Assembly (NCBI GenBank): GCA_050293315.1
Contig: JBNKMS010000010.1
Coordinates: 1 to 64,000 of the forward strand
Source: CBFDBF01 sp050293315
Lineage (GTDB): Bacteria > Pseudomonadota > Gammaproteobacteria > Chromatiales > Chromatiaceae
Length of the DNA: 64,000 nt
Direction: 5' to 3'
This document shows, piece by piece, positions 46,234 to 54,170 of this stretch. Position numbers and translations under genes: made by a program. The notes under the pieces are model-generated. The model had not been told where the DNA came from, did not search any database, and saw only the letters and a list, made by a program, of their open reading frames with translations. How positions within the stretch are numbered: position 1 is the stretch's first letter; every line of letters begins with the position of its first letter.

Positions 46234-46315
46234 GAATAGTACTCCGAATTGTCGGGTTAATCCTCCATACATCCCAACCGATGACCCGGCAGACCGGGCA
46301 CCCCACCTGTTGTGA
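46234..46315 (-). promoter_or_regulatory. rpsB leader with conserved-looking hairpin
   Basis: The 226-base divergent gap between rpsB and map holds both promoters. In the likely rpsB leader a hairpin CCCGG-TCTG-CCGGG (46285-46298 on the plus strand) is followed by GGTTGGGATG and GGAGG about 30 bases before the start codon. In gammaproteobacteria S2 is known to repress its own operon through a structured 5' leader. That this is such a leader is an inference from position and structure. Confidence 0.4.
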
Positions 46316-46459
46316 CGATGTATGTGTGTATTTTTCCTGCCCCGCAACTATCTATTTGCGGAATCAGGGCGCGTTTTATACCATACATGGTTCGCCATAA
46401 CAATTACTCCGGGTCTAAAAATGGCCCGGTTTCAACCATCTAGACCAGGAAACAGCAGC

Positions 46460-47233
46460 ATGGGCATAATCGTGAAAACCGCGGAGGAGATCGAAATGAT
46501 GCGCGCCGCCGGCAGACTGGCTGCTGAGGTCCTGGAGATGATAGAGCCGCATGTGCAGGCAGGTGTGACCACCGATGAACTTGACCAGATCTGTCATAAC
46601 CACATTGTGAACAACCAGGGCGCAACTCCAGCCCCCCTCAATTATCGCGGCTACCCGAAATCGATATGTACCTCGGTAAATCATCAGGTATGCCACGGCA
46701 TCCCTAGCGGTAAACAGTTGAAAAATGGAGATATTGTCAATATAGACGTCACTGTCATAAAAGATGGCTTCCACGGTGATACCAGCAAGATGTTCTCTAT
46801 CGGCGAGCCCTCAATACTGGCCAGTCGCCTCAGCAGGGTCACCCGGGAGGCCCTCTGGATCGGCATCCAGCAGGTAAAGCCGGGGGGACATATAGGAGAC
46901 ATAGGCCAGGCAATTCAGCAGTATGTGGAATCCCATAACTACTCAGTGGTGCGCGAATATTGTGGCCACGGCATAGGACGCGGGTTCCACGAAGAGCCGC
47001 AGGTCCTCCACTACAGAAGCAACGACCCGGGACCGGAACTGCAGCCCGGCAACTGCTTCACCATTGAGCCAATGATAAATGCCGGCAGACGTGAGGTGAA
47101 GCTGCTACCTGACGGCTGGACGGTAGTCACCAAGGATCGCTCTCTCTCCGCACAGTGGGAACACACCATCCTGGTGACCGAACAGGGCTATGAGGTTCTC
47201 ACCCTGCGCCAGGATGAGTTAGACAGCATATAA
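46460..47233 (+). CDS. map: Methionine aminopeptidase
   Basis: Removes the N-terminal methionine from new proteins; a dinuclear metalloenzyme. It has 257 residues (E. coli 264). The metal ligands are in DVTVIKDGFHGDTSKMF (two Asp), GHGIGRGFHEEP (His), FTIEPM (Glu) and QWEHTILV (Glu). The start at 46460 (MGIIVKTAEEI) has AGGA about ten bases upstream; the longer open frame before it is not conserved. Divergent from rpsB and overlapping glnD by one base (TAATG). Confidence 0.97.
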   Translation: MGIIVKTAEEIEMMRAAGRLAAEVLEMIEPHVQAGVTTDELDQICHNHIVNNQGATPAPLNYRGYPKSICTSVNHQVCHGIPSGKQLKNGDIVNIDVTVIKDGFHGDTSKMFSIGEPSILASRLSRVTREALWIGIQQVKPGGHIGDIGQAIQQYVESHNYSVVREYCGHGIGRGFHEEPQVLHYRSNDPGPELQPGNCFTIEPMINAGRREVKLLPDGWTVVTKDRSLSAQWEHTILVTEQGYEVLTLRQDELDSI

Positions 47234-49887
47234 TGGGACCGATATGTGACCCCGCGGAGCTGGAGCGGTCGATAGATGCTGGCCAGGAGCCTGTTAATCT
47301 GTTCCGTGACGCCCTTGCCAAAGGAACCAAAAAGATCCTCGACGGCTTCAGACAGGGGGTGCATGTCACCACCCTGGTCTCTCTGCGCAGCAAGCTGGTG
47401 GATACCCTCCTCACCGTCGCCTGGAGCAACCATATCTCAAAAGATGAATCCGCTGCACTGATAGCAGTAGGCGGATATGGCCGAGGTGAGCTACACCCGG
47501 CATCCGATATTGACCTGATGATCCTGCTGGAGGAGGCAGCCTCAGAGGATCTGAAAAAGGGTATTGAAAAATTCCTGACATTTCTCTGGGACATCGGCCT
47601 GGAGGTGGGACAGAGCGTACGCACCATAGAGGAGGTGGTGTCCCTGGCTGAGCAGGATATCACCGTCGCCACCAACATACTGGAGTCGCGTCTGCTAACC
47701 GGTTCCAGGGAGCTGCTCCAGGAGATGCGGCACGCAACCGGCCCCGACAAGATCTGGCCTAGTGATAAATTCCTAACGGCCAAATGGGAGGAGCAGAAAC
47801 AGCGCTATGCGAAGTACGATGATACCGCGTTCAATCTGGAGCCAAATATCAAAGAGAGTCCAGGCGGCCTGCGCGATCTCCAGACCATCGGTTGGGTTAC
47901 CAAGCGCTACTTCGGCTGCGAGACCATGCACGGCCTGGTCGGACGCAATTTCCTTACAGAGGCTGAATATGATGCCCTGATGCAGGGTCGCTCCCTACTA
48001 TGGCGTATCAGGTTTGCCCTGCATTCTCTGACCGGTCGACATGAAGACAGGCTGCTGTTTGGCTACCAGCAGACCCTGGCGGAACAGTTTGGATTCGTGG
48101 ATCGTGAGAACAACCTGGCGGTAGAGCAGTTTATGCAGCACTACTACCGTACAGTGATCCGAATGCGACGCCTGAATGAACGTCTTCTGCAGCTATTTAA
48201 AGAGGCTATTATCCGTCAGAACCGGCCGGAGGAGATCATCCCGATCAATCAACGCTTTCAGAGCTGCGATGGATTCATTGAGATAACCAATAAGGATGTG
48301 TTTCGCAAATATCCATACTCCCTACTAGAGGTCTTTCTGCTGCTGCAGCAACACCCGGAACTGAAGGATGTACGTGCCAGCACAGTGCGTATGATACGCG
48401 CCAACCGACACCGCATAAATGATGAGTTCCGTGCCGACCCGCGTGCCCGCAGCATCTTCATGGAAATCCTGCGCCAACCCAGCGGGATCTCGCATGAACT
48501 CCAGAGGATGAACCGTTACGGTATACTGGCCGCATACATACCGGCGTTCGGCAAGATTGTTGGGCGCATGCAGTATGATCTGTTTCACGTATATACCGTT
48601 GACGCCCACACCCTGTTTGTAGTCCGCAACCTGCGACGCTTTGCGGTGTCGGCATATGCCCACGAGTCCCGACTCTGCAATGAGGTCATGCAGCGTCTGC
48701 CAAAACCTGAGCTGCTCTATCTTGCCGGACTATTCCACGATATTGCCAAGGGACGTCGTGGAGATCACTCCACTCTTGGGGCAGAAGACGCCTTGGAGTT
48801 TTGTAAGCAGCATGGCCTCAGCGAGTATGATAGTAACCTGGTCGCATGGTTGGTGAAAAAGCACCTGGTCATGTCAATGACCACACAGCGCAGGGATATC
48901 AGTGACCCCGAAGTGGTACATATGTTTGCGCAGGAGATGGGAGATCTGCGTCATCTAGACTATCTCTACCTGCTGACCGTGGCCGACATTCGCGCCACCG
49001 ATCCAAAGAAGTGGAACTCATGGAAAGACGCTCTGCTGCGTGAACTCTACCACGCAACTAAACGGGCCCTGCTGCGCGGCCTGGAGTATCCACAGGATGC
49101 CGATGAGCTGATTCAGGAGAAACAGTCCAAGGCGTATCGCCTGTTGGAAGAGCTGGGATTTGAACATAAGGCCATCCACGATCAATGGATGCTGCTTCAT
49201 CTTGGCTATTTCCTGCACTCTTCAGCAGAAGAGATCGCCTGGCACACCCAGACCGTCTTGGAGACTAAGCGCGATAGCATCCCCAAGGTGACGATCCGTC
49301 GCAAGAGTGAGCGTGGATGTTCCGAAATCTTTATATACAGTCAAGACAGGGATGGCCTGTTTGCCCTTACCACCGCCCTGCTGGACGGACTACGACTGAA
49401 TATTGTCGATGCCAGAATCGAAACAGCAGATGACAGCACTACCCGTAATGGCTATTCAGTGTTGGAGGAGAGTGGCGAGATCGTCACCTCTGAAGAGCGG
49501 ATAGATGAGATTATACAGAGACTGGAGGATGGACTGCGCAATCCGGACAAGGTCAACCTTGACCTGCAACGACGTATACCGCGCCAGCTGAAACACTTCT
49601 CTGTACCGACCGAGATAACCTTCAGTCCTGATGCCTCAAATCAACGCACCAGGATGAAGCTGGTCACCTGGGACCGACCTGGTCTGTTGGCACAGGTAGG
49701 GCAGGCATTTGCTGATTGCAAAATATCTCTACACAATGCGAAAATATCGACCTTTGGTGCCGAGGTCACGGATACATTTTTCCTTACCGATTTCGATGGC
49801 AACCCCCTGGAGGATGCCTCCCTGCGTGAGCGCCTGCGCCATGAGATCACCAGGCGTCTTGAAGCGACCAGGCCGGACGCCGGCTAA
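47233..49887 (+). CDS. glnD: PII uridylyltransferase/uridylyl-removing enzyme
   Basis: The glutamine sensor of the nitrogen circuit: it adds UMP to PII proteins when glutamine is low and removes it when glutamine is high. It has 884 residues. The nucleotidyltransferase motif GGYGRGELHPASDIDLMIL is at 80-98 (catalytic Asp 92 and 94), the HD hydrolase motif LAGLFHDIAKGRRGDHS near 500, and two ACT domains at the C terminus (about 695-770 and 805-880). Its substrate GlnK is encoded at 16033-16371. The order map-glnD is standard. Confidence 0.97.
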   Translation: MGPICDPAELERSIDAGQEPVNLFRDALAKGTKKILDGFRQGVHVTTLVSLRSKLVDTLLTVAWSNHISKDESAALIAVGGYGRGELHPASDIDLMILLEEAASEDLKKGIEKFLTFLWDIGLEVGQSVRTIEEVVSLAEQDITVATNILESRLLTGSRELLQEMRHATGPDKIWPSDKFLTAKWEEQKQRYAKYDDTAFNLEPNIKESPGGLRDLQTIGWVTKRYFGCETMHGLVGRNFLTEAEYDALMQGRSLLWRIRFALHSLTGRHEDRLLFGYQQTLAEQFGFVDRENNLAVEQFMQHYYRTVIRMRRLNERLLQLFKEAIIRQNRPEEIIPINQRFQSCDGFIEITNKDVFRKYPYSLLEVFLLLQQHPELKDVRASTVRMIRANRHRINDEFRADPRARSIFMEILRQPSGISHELQRMNRYGILAAYIPAFGKIVGRMQYDLFHVYTVDAHTLFVVRNLRRFAVSAYAHESRLCNEVMQRLPKPELLYLAGLFHDIAKGRRGDHSTLGAEDALEFCKQHGLSEYDSNLVAWLVKKHLVMSMTTQRRDISDPEVVHMFAQEMGDLRHLDYLYLLTVADIRATDPKKWNSWKDALLRELYHATKRALLRGLEYPQDADELIQEKQSKAYRLLEELGFEHKAIHDQWMLLHLGYFLHSSAEEIAWHTQTVLETKRDSIPKVTIRRKSERGCSEIFIYSQDRDGLFALTTALLDGLRLNIVDARIETADDSTTRNGYSVLEESGEIVTSEERIDEIIQRLEDGLRNPDKVNLDLQRRIPRQLKHFSVPTEITFSPDASNQRTRMKLVTWDRPGLLAQVGQAFADCKISLHNAKISTFGAEVTDTFFLTDFDGNPLEDASLRERLRHEITRRLEATRPDAG

Positions 49888-49912
49888 TACAGAAATTATT
49901 AACAACAGCACT

Positions 49913-51136
49913 ATGATAAAGATCAACGAAAATTACCTGAAACTGCAGGCCTCTTACCTGTTCTCTGACATAGCTAAACGCGTTGCCAACCATCAGGCAG
50001 CACACCCTGAGAGAGAGATCATCAAACTGGGGATTGGCGATGTCACCCGGGCCCTGCCGGATGCCTGTATCCAGGCATTCCACCACGCGGTGGATGAGAT
50101 GGCCAGCGATGACACCTTCCGCGGTTACGGGCCGGAACAGGGTTACGACTTCCTGCGCGAGGTGATCGCCCGGGAGGATTTCCAGGTGCGCGGTGCCGAT
50201 GTGGCGGCAGATGAGGTCTTCGTCAGCGACGGCGCTAAATGTGACACCGGAAATATCCAGGAGATATTCTCCACCGACATCAGAGTCGCCATACCTGATC
50301 CTGTCTACCCGGTCTACATGGACACCAACGTGATGGCGGGGCGCAGTGGCTCCTGGAAGGATGGCCGCTATGAAGGCATAGTCTATCTCGATGGTAACAG
50401 AGAGAATGGTTTTGTACCTGACATCCCAAGTGAGCCGGTGGACCTGATCTACCTCTGTTTCCCCAACAATCCGGCCGGCTCCACAATCACCCGGGAGCAG
50501 CTACAAAAGTGGGTCGATTTCGCCCGCGACAGCAAGGCCCTGATACTCTACGATGCCGCCTATGAGGCGTTTATCCAGGATGACTCCCTGCCCCGCTCCA
50601 TCTATGAGATTGATGGTGCCCGTAAAGTGGCAATCGAATTTCGCAGCTTCTCCAAGACCGCCGGATTCACCGGGACCCGCTGTGCCTATACAGTGGTTCC
50701 GAAGGAGTGCATGGCCTATACAGAAAATGGAGACGAGATATCGGTATATGACCTCTGGAACCGCCGCCACACTACAAAATTCAATAGCGTATCCTACCCG
50801 ATTCAGCGTGCCGCCGAGGCGGTCTACAGCCCTGAGGGCAAGGCCCAGGTAAAGGAGCTAATCGGCTACTACCTGAACAACGCCAAGCAGATACGTACCC
50901 ATATGAGTGAGCTTGGTTATGACTGTATTGGTGGAGACAACTCACCCTACATCTGGATTGATGGCAAGATGGATTCCTGGGAGTTTTTTGATCTGCTACT
51001 AAACAAGGCGGATGTGGTCTGTACCCCTGGTGCCGGTTTCGGCAGATGTGGTCAAGGTTATATCCGCATCAGCGCCTTTAACAGCATCGAAAATGTTAAC
51101 ACGGCGATGGAACGGATCAGCCGGGTACTAAAGTAG
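49913..51136 (+). CDS. dapL: LL-diaminopimelate aminotransferase
   Basis: PLP enzyme that turns tetrahydrodipicolinate directly into LL-diaminopimelate using glutamate, bypassing DapD, DapC and DapE. It has 407 residues, the DapL length. Residues that fit: CFPNNPAGS, LYDAAYEAF (Asp 214, Tyr 217) and the PLP lysine in SFSKTAGFTGTR (Lys 249). The start MIKINENYLKLQASYLF is family-like, but its ribosome site is poor. It lies 25 bases after glnD, where gammaproteobacteria usually have dapD (enterics) or dapC (pseudomonads), and 12 bases before lysA. Confidence 0.92.
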   Translation: MIKINENYLKLQASYLFSDIAKRVANHQAAHPEREIIKLGIGDVTRALPDACIQAFHHAVDEMASDDTFRGYGPEQGYDFLREVIAREDFQVRGADVAADEVFVSDGAKCDTGNIQEIFSTDIRVAIPDPVYPVYMDTNVMAGRSGSWKDGRYEGIVYLDGNRENGFVPDIPSEPVDLIYLCFPNNPAGSTITREQLQKWVDFARDSKALILYDAAYEAFIQDDSLPRSIYEIDGARKVAIEFRSFSKTAGFTGTRCAYTVVPKECMAYTENGDEISVYDLWNRRHTTKFNSVSYPIQRAAEAVYSPEGKAQVKELIGYYLNNAKQIRTHMSELGYDCIGGDNSPYIWIDGKMDSWEFFDLLLNKADVVCTPGAGFGRCGQGYIRISAFNSIENVNTAMERISRVLK

Positions 51137-51148
51137 GGGATCTACACA

Positions 51149-52408
51149 ATGCCAATGTCAGCAGATTTTCAGGGACGCCTGAATCCGGTAATCAAGGAGG
51201 TAGTCTCCCACTTCGGCACCCCGTTCCATATCTACGATGAGGCGGGCATCCGCGCAACCGGAGAGTCGCTGCAGAACGCCTTTGCCGGTATAGAGGGCTT
51301 CCGCGAATACTTTGCGGTAAAGGCGCTACCCAATCCGGAGATCTTGCGCATCATGCACTCTATGGGTTTCGGCTTTGACTGTAGTTCCATCCCGGAGCTG
51401 CGTCTGAGTCGCGATGCTGGTGGTCACGGTGAGGAGATTATGTTCACCTCTAACAATACCAGTGACGAAGATTTCCATGCGGCTGCAACAGATGGTGGCT
51501 CTATCCTCAACCTGGACGATATCTCGCTCATCCCCAAGGTCCCGGAGATGCCGGAGATGATCTGTTTTCGCTATAACCCGGGAGAGCGCCGCAGCGGCAA
51601 CAGCATCATCGGTAATCCGCTGGAATCAAAATATGGCCTGACCCATGAGCAGCTGCCAGAGGCATATCGCATGGCTATGCAGAGAGGCGCCAAGCGCTTC
51701 GGTCTGCACACTATGCTCGCCTCCAATGAGTTGAACTACAGCTACATGGTGGAGACCGCCAACATGCTGCTGCAGACTATAGAGTGGCTCTCTACCGAAC
51801 TGGATATCAAATTTGAGTTTATAAACATCGGTGGTGGCCTCGGCATCCCCTACAGACCTGAGGATAGCCCACTGGATCTCACCAGCATGGCCAGTGAGAT
51901 AACCGCCCTGTTCAATGACTTCAAGGCCAGAAACGGCTACGCCCCGCGACTCTATATGGAGAGCGGTCGCTATATCACCGGCCCGCATGGCGTACTGGTA
52001 ACCAAGGCGATCAACCGTAAAGAGATCTACCGCACCTATGTTGGGGTGGATTCATGTATGTCCGCCCTAATGCGCCCTGCCCTATATGATGCCTACCACC
52101 ATATAACCGTGCTGGGTAAAGAGGGAGATGATGAGGTGGTAGATGTGGCCGGCTCCCTCTGCGAGAACAACGACAAATTTGCGGTACAGCGTGCCCTGCC
52201 AAGGATCGAAGATGGTGACATCCTGTACATACATGATACCGGAGCCCACGGCTGGGCCATGGGCTTCAACTATAACGGTAAACTGCGTCCGCAGGAACTG
52301 ATACTACGTCGTGATGGCTCAATAGAACTTATCCGCCGGGCAGAGACGACAGAGGACTATTTTGCCACCCTCAACTTTAGCGCAGACAGCTATCGGCCCG
52401 GTGGCTGA
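51149..52408 (+). CDS. lysA: Diaminopimelate decarboxylase
   Basis: Last step of lysine synthesis: decarboxylates meso-diaminopimelate with PLP. It has 419 residues of the alanine-racemase-like fold III. The PLP lysine is in YFAVKALPNPEI (Lys 58), the phosphate loop in NIGGGLGIPY, and the substrate cysteine probably in SLCENNDKF; most LysA proteins have CESGD at that point. Paired directly with dapL, so the two probably form the end of a lysine pathway. Some related decarboxylases act on other amino acids, but context favours LysA. Confidence 0.88.
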   Translation: MPMSADFQGRLNPVIKEVVSHFGTPFHIYDEAGIRATGESLQNAFAGIEGFREYFAVKALPNPEILRIMHSMGFGFDCSSIPELRLSRDAGGHGEEIMFTSNNTSDEDFHAAATDGGSILNLDDISLIPKVPEMPEMICFRYNPGERRSGNSIIGNPLESKYGLTHEQLPEAYRMAMQRGAKRFGLHTMLASNELNYSYMVETANMLLQTIEWLSTELDIKFEFINIGGGLGIPYRPEDSPLDLTSMASEITALFNDFKARNGYAPRLYMESGRYITGPHGVLVTKAINRKEIYRTYVGVDSCMSALMRPALYDAYHHITVLGKEGDDEVVDVAGSLCENNDKFAVQRALPRIEDGDILYIHDTGAHGWAMGFNYNGKLRPQELILRRDGSIELIRRAETTEDYFATLNFSADSYRPGG

Positions 52409-52437
52409 AGTCCAACAATCCCTTAAGGTAAGTGCTC

Positions 52438-52779
52438 CTAGGCGTACTCATCGACCCCCAGCAGGTCGCTGATATGCTGCCGCTCCTCTTCAGAGTGGAG
52501 GGCCCTGTAGGCGACTACTGCCTCCCTGCCCCGTGGTGATAGTCCACTGGGATTGGATTCTCGGCTCAATATGACCGCCCTCACCTGGAGCTGGCTCCGC
52601 ACATCTTCAGCCACGACGATCGGTGTATGTGGCTCCTGCTGACGTGGCAGCTGATCCCGCGCTGGACCGCTCTCCTGCACCGGAGAGAGCGCCCGCGGAG
52701 AATCTGGAGAGGCGTATGGGTTAACGATATTGGCGATTGTATTCACAATATTGACCGTATAATCAATGCCATACAGCAC
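52438..52779 (-). CDS. Hypothetical protein
   Basis: A 113-residue protein that I do not recognise. It has no signal peptide or clear transmembrane helix. The N terminus is hydrophobic with repeated Ile-Val-Asn (DYTVNIVNTIANIVNP), the middle is Pro/Ser/Gln-rich and probably disordered, and the C terminus is charged and helical (GREAVVAYRALHSEEERQHISDLLGVDEYA). It is convergent with lysA and lies 82 bases after the HIT gene. A set of inverted repeats lies immediately upstream. Its ribosome site is weak. Confidence 0.55.
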   Translation of the reverse strand: MLYGIDYTVNIVNTIANIVNPYASPDSPRALSPVQESGPARDQLPRQQEPHTPIVVAEDVRSQLQVRAVILSRESNPSGLSPRGREAVVAYRALHSEEERQHISDLLGVDEYA

Positions 52780-52790
52780 GCTATTAATAC

Positions 52791-52834
52791 AGTGATAGAG
52801 ATACCGCCTGATCTATCACTATCCATATGATAGT
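52791..52834. promoter_or_regulatory. Inverted repeats, operator-like
   Basis: AGTGATAG (52791-52798) is mirrored by CTATCACT (52813-52820). The last three bases begin a second dyad, ACTATC (52818-52823) with GATAGT (52829-52834) across five bases. The three GATAG-type half-sites sit 12-55 bases upstream of the unknown gene at 52438-52779. The layout looks like an operator for a dimeric regulator, but it could also be an mRNA structure. Confidence 0.4.
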
Positions 52835-52861
52835 AAAAAACCGCATTATGCTAGCAGTTAT

Positions 52862-53206
52862 TTAGCCCGGTGGCCAGGACATTGGGCGGCCGCCCAGAAG
52901 ATGCAGATGGATATGAAACACGGTCTGCCCGCCATCCTGGTTACAGTTCATGACTGTACGATAACCTGATTCGGCCAGTCCCTCGTCTGCAGCCACCTGT
53001 TTAGCTGCCAGATATAGTTTCCCTACCAGCTCGGCATCATCCGGCTGCAGCTCGTTCAGGGTGCTGATATGGCGCTTCGGTATTACCAGGACATGGGTGG
53101 GGGCCTGTGGACCCATATCCCTGAATGCCAACACCTCATCTGTCTCCAGCACCACATCTGGCTGGATCTCGCCACTCACCAATTTACAGAAAATGCAGTC
53201 CGACAT
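52862..53206 (-). CDS. HIT-family nucleotide hydrolase (HinT-like)
   Basis: A 114-residue histidine-triad protein; the HinT branch hydrolyses nucleoside phosphoramidates. The motif HIHLHLL gives the histidines at 98, 100 and 102, and an N-terminal CIFCKLVSGEIQ is typical. The usual C-terminal tail (WPPG) is present. It lies 21 bases after recR and probably belongs to the same operon. Confidence 0.93.
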   Translation of the reverse strand: MSDCIFCKLVSGEIQPDVVLETDEVLAFRDMGPQAPTHVLVIPKRHISTLNELQPDDAELVGKLYLAAKQVAADEGLAESGYRTVMNCNQDGGQTVFHIHLHLLGGRPMSWPPG

Positions 53207-53227
53207 TGAGCTCTCCTTACGGTTCGG

Positions 53228-53824
53228 TTAAACCTCATGCCTTCCGGCAAAGGCATGCGATAGGGTGCCGCCATCCACATACTCCAGCTCACCCCCCAGG
53301 GGTACCCCATGGGCGATCCTGGTAGTCTGAATCCCACGGGCATGACTCAACTCGCTAATATAGTGCGCCGTAGCCTCACCCTCCACCGTGGTGTTGGTTG
53401 CCAGTATCAGCTCCTTGATCAACCCCTCATCCAATCTCTGGGCCAACAGATCCATGCCGATCTCTTTCGGACCGATGCCATCCAGCGGTGAGAGACGGCC
53501 ACCAAGTACAAAATAGCGACCCCGATATTGGGTCGCCTGCTCTATCGCCAGCACCTCCGATGGGGTCTCGACCACACAGAGTTTGCTCTCATCCCGGTTG
53601 GGATTGCTACAGAGCCGACAGACGGGCTCCTCACTCAGGGTGCGACACGATTTGCAGTGACCAATCTCATCCATAGCCTGCCGCATTATCTCGGCTAAAT
53701 GTCTGGCCCCATCCCTATCCCGCTCCAGGAGGTAAAAGGCCATACGCTGTGACGACTTGGAACCCACACCGGGCAGACAGCGCAGGGCCTCCATCAGTTG
53801 CTCCAGGAGTGGGCGTTCGCTCAT
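53228..53824 (-). CDS. recR: Recombination mediator RecR
   Basis: Works with RecF and RecO to load RecA at gaps. It has 198 residues: an HhH motif at the N terminus (LPGVGSKSSQRMAFYLL), a zinc finger (Cys 57, 60, 69 and 72) and a Toprim domain. The gene starts 3 bases after the ybaB stop, the conserved dnaX-ybaB-recR order. Confidence 0.97.
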   Translation of the reverse strand: MSERPLLEQLMEALRCLPGVGSKSSQRMAFYLLERDRDGARHLAEIMRQAMDEIGHCKSCRTLSEEPVCRLCSNPNRDESKLCVVETPSEVLAIEQATQYRGRYFVLGGRLSPLDGIGPKEIGMDLLAQRLDEGLIKELILATNTTVEGEATAHYISELSHARGIQTTRIAHGVPLGGELEYVDGGTLSHAFAGRHEV

Positions 53825-53827
53825 TGA

Positions 53828-54151
53828 TCAGAACGGTAACTTGAAACCCGGGGGTAGACCCAGGCCGCTAGTCACACCCGACATGCTCTCCTGCGTCTTG
53901 CTGGCAACCTTGCCGACAGCTGCGTTGATAGCTGCTGCCACCAGATCCTCTAACATATCTTTATCATCTCCCAGCAAGCTGTCATCAATGCTGACACTGC
54001 GCACCTCGTGCTTTCCATTCATTACCACCTTTACCAGGCCACCACCAGACTCCGCGGTTACCTCTTCATGCGCAAGCTGTTCCTGGGCCTTTTTTAAGTC
54101 AGCCTGCATCTTCTGCGCCTGCTGCATGATATTGCCTAATCCACCTTTCAT
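53828..54151 (-). CDS. ybaB: YbaB/EbfC nucleoid-associated protein
   Basis: A small dimeric DNA-binding protein of 107 residues. The start KGGLGNIMQQAQKMQADLKKAQEQL is a helical stretch typical of YbaB, followed by a beta-rich core (GGLVKVVMNGKHEVRSVSID). It lies 19 bases after dnaX and 3 before recR, its normal place. The exact role in the cell is not settled for the family. Confidence 0.95.
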   Translation of the reverse strand: MKGGLGNIMQQAQKMQADLKKAQEQLAHEEVTAESGGGLVKVVMNGKHEVRSVSIDDSLLGDDKDMLEDLVAAAINAAVGKVASKTQESMSGVTSGLGLPPGFKLPF

Positions 54152-54170
54152 GGGTAATTCCTCAACTCAG

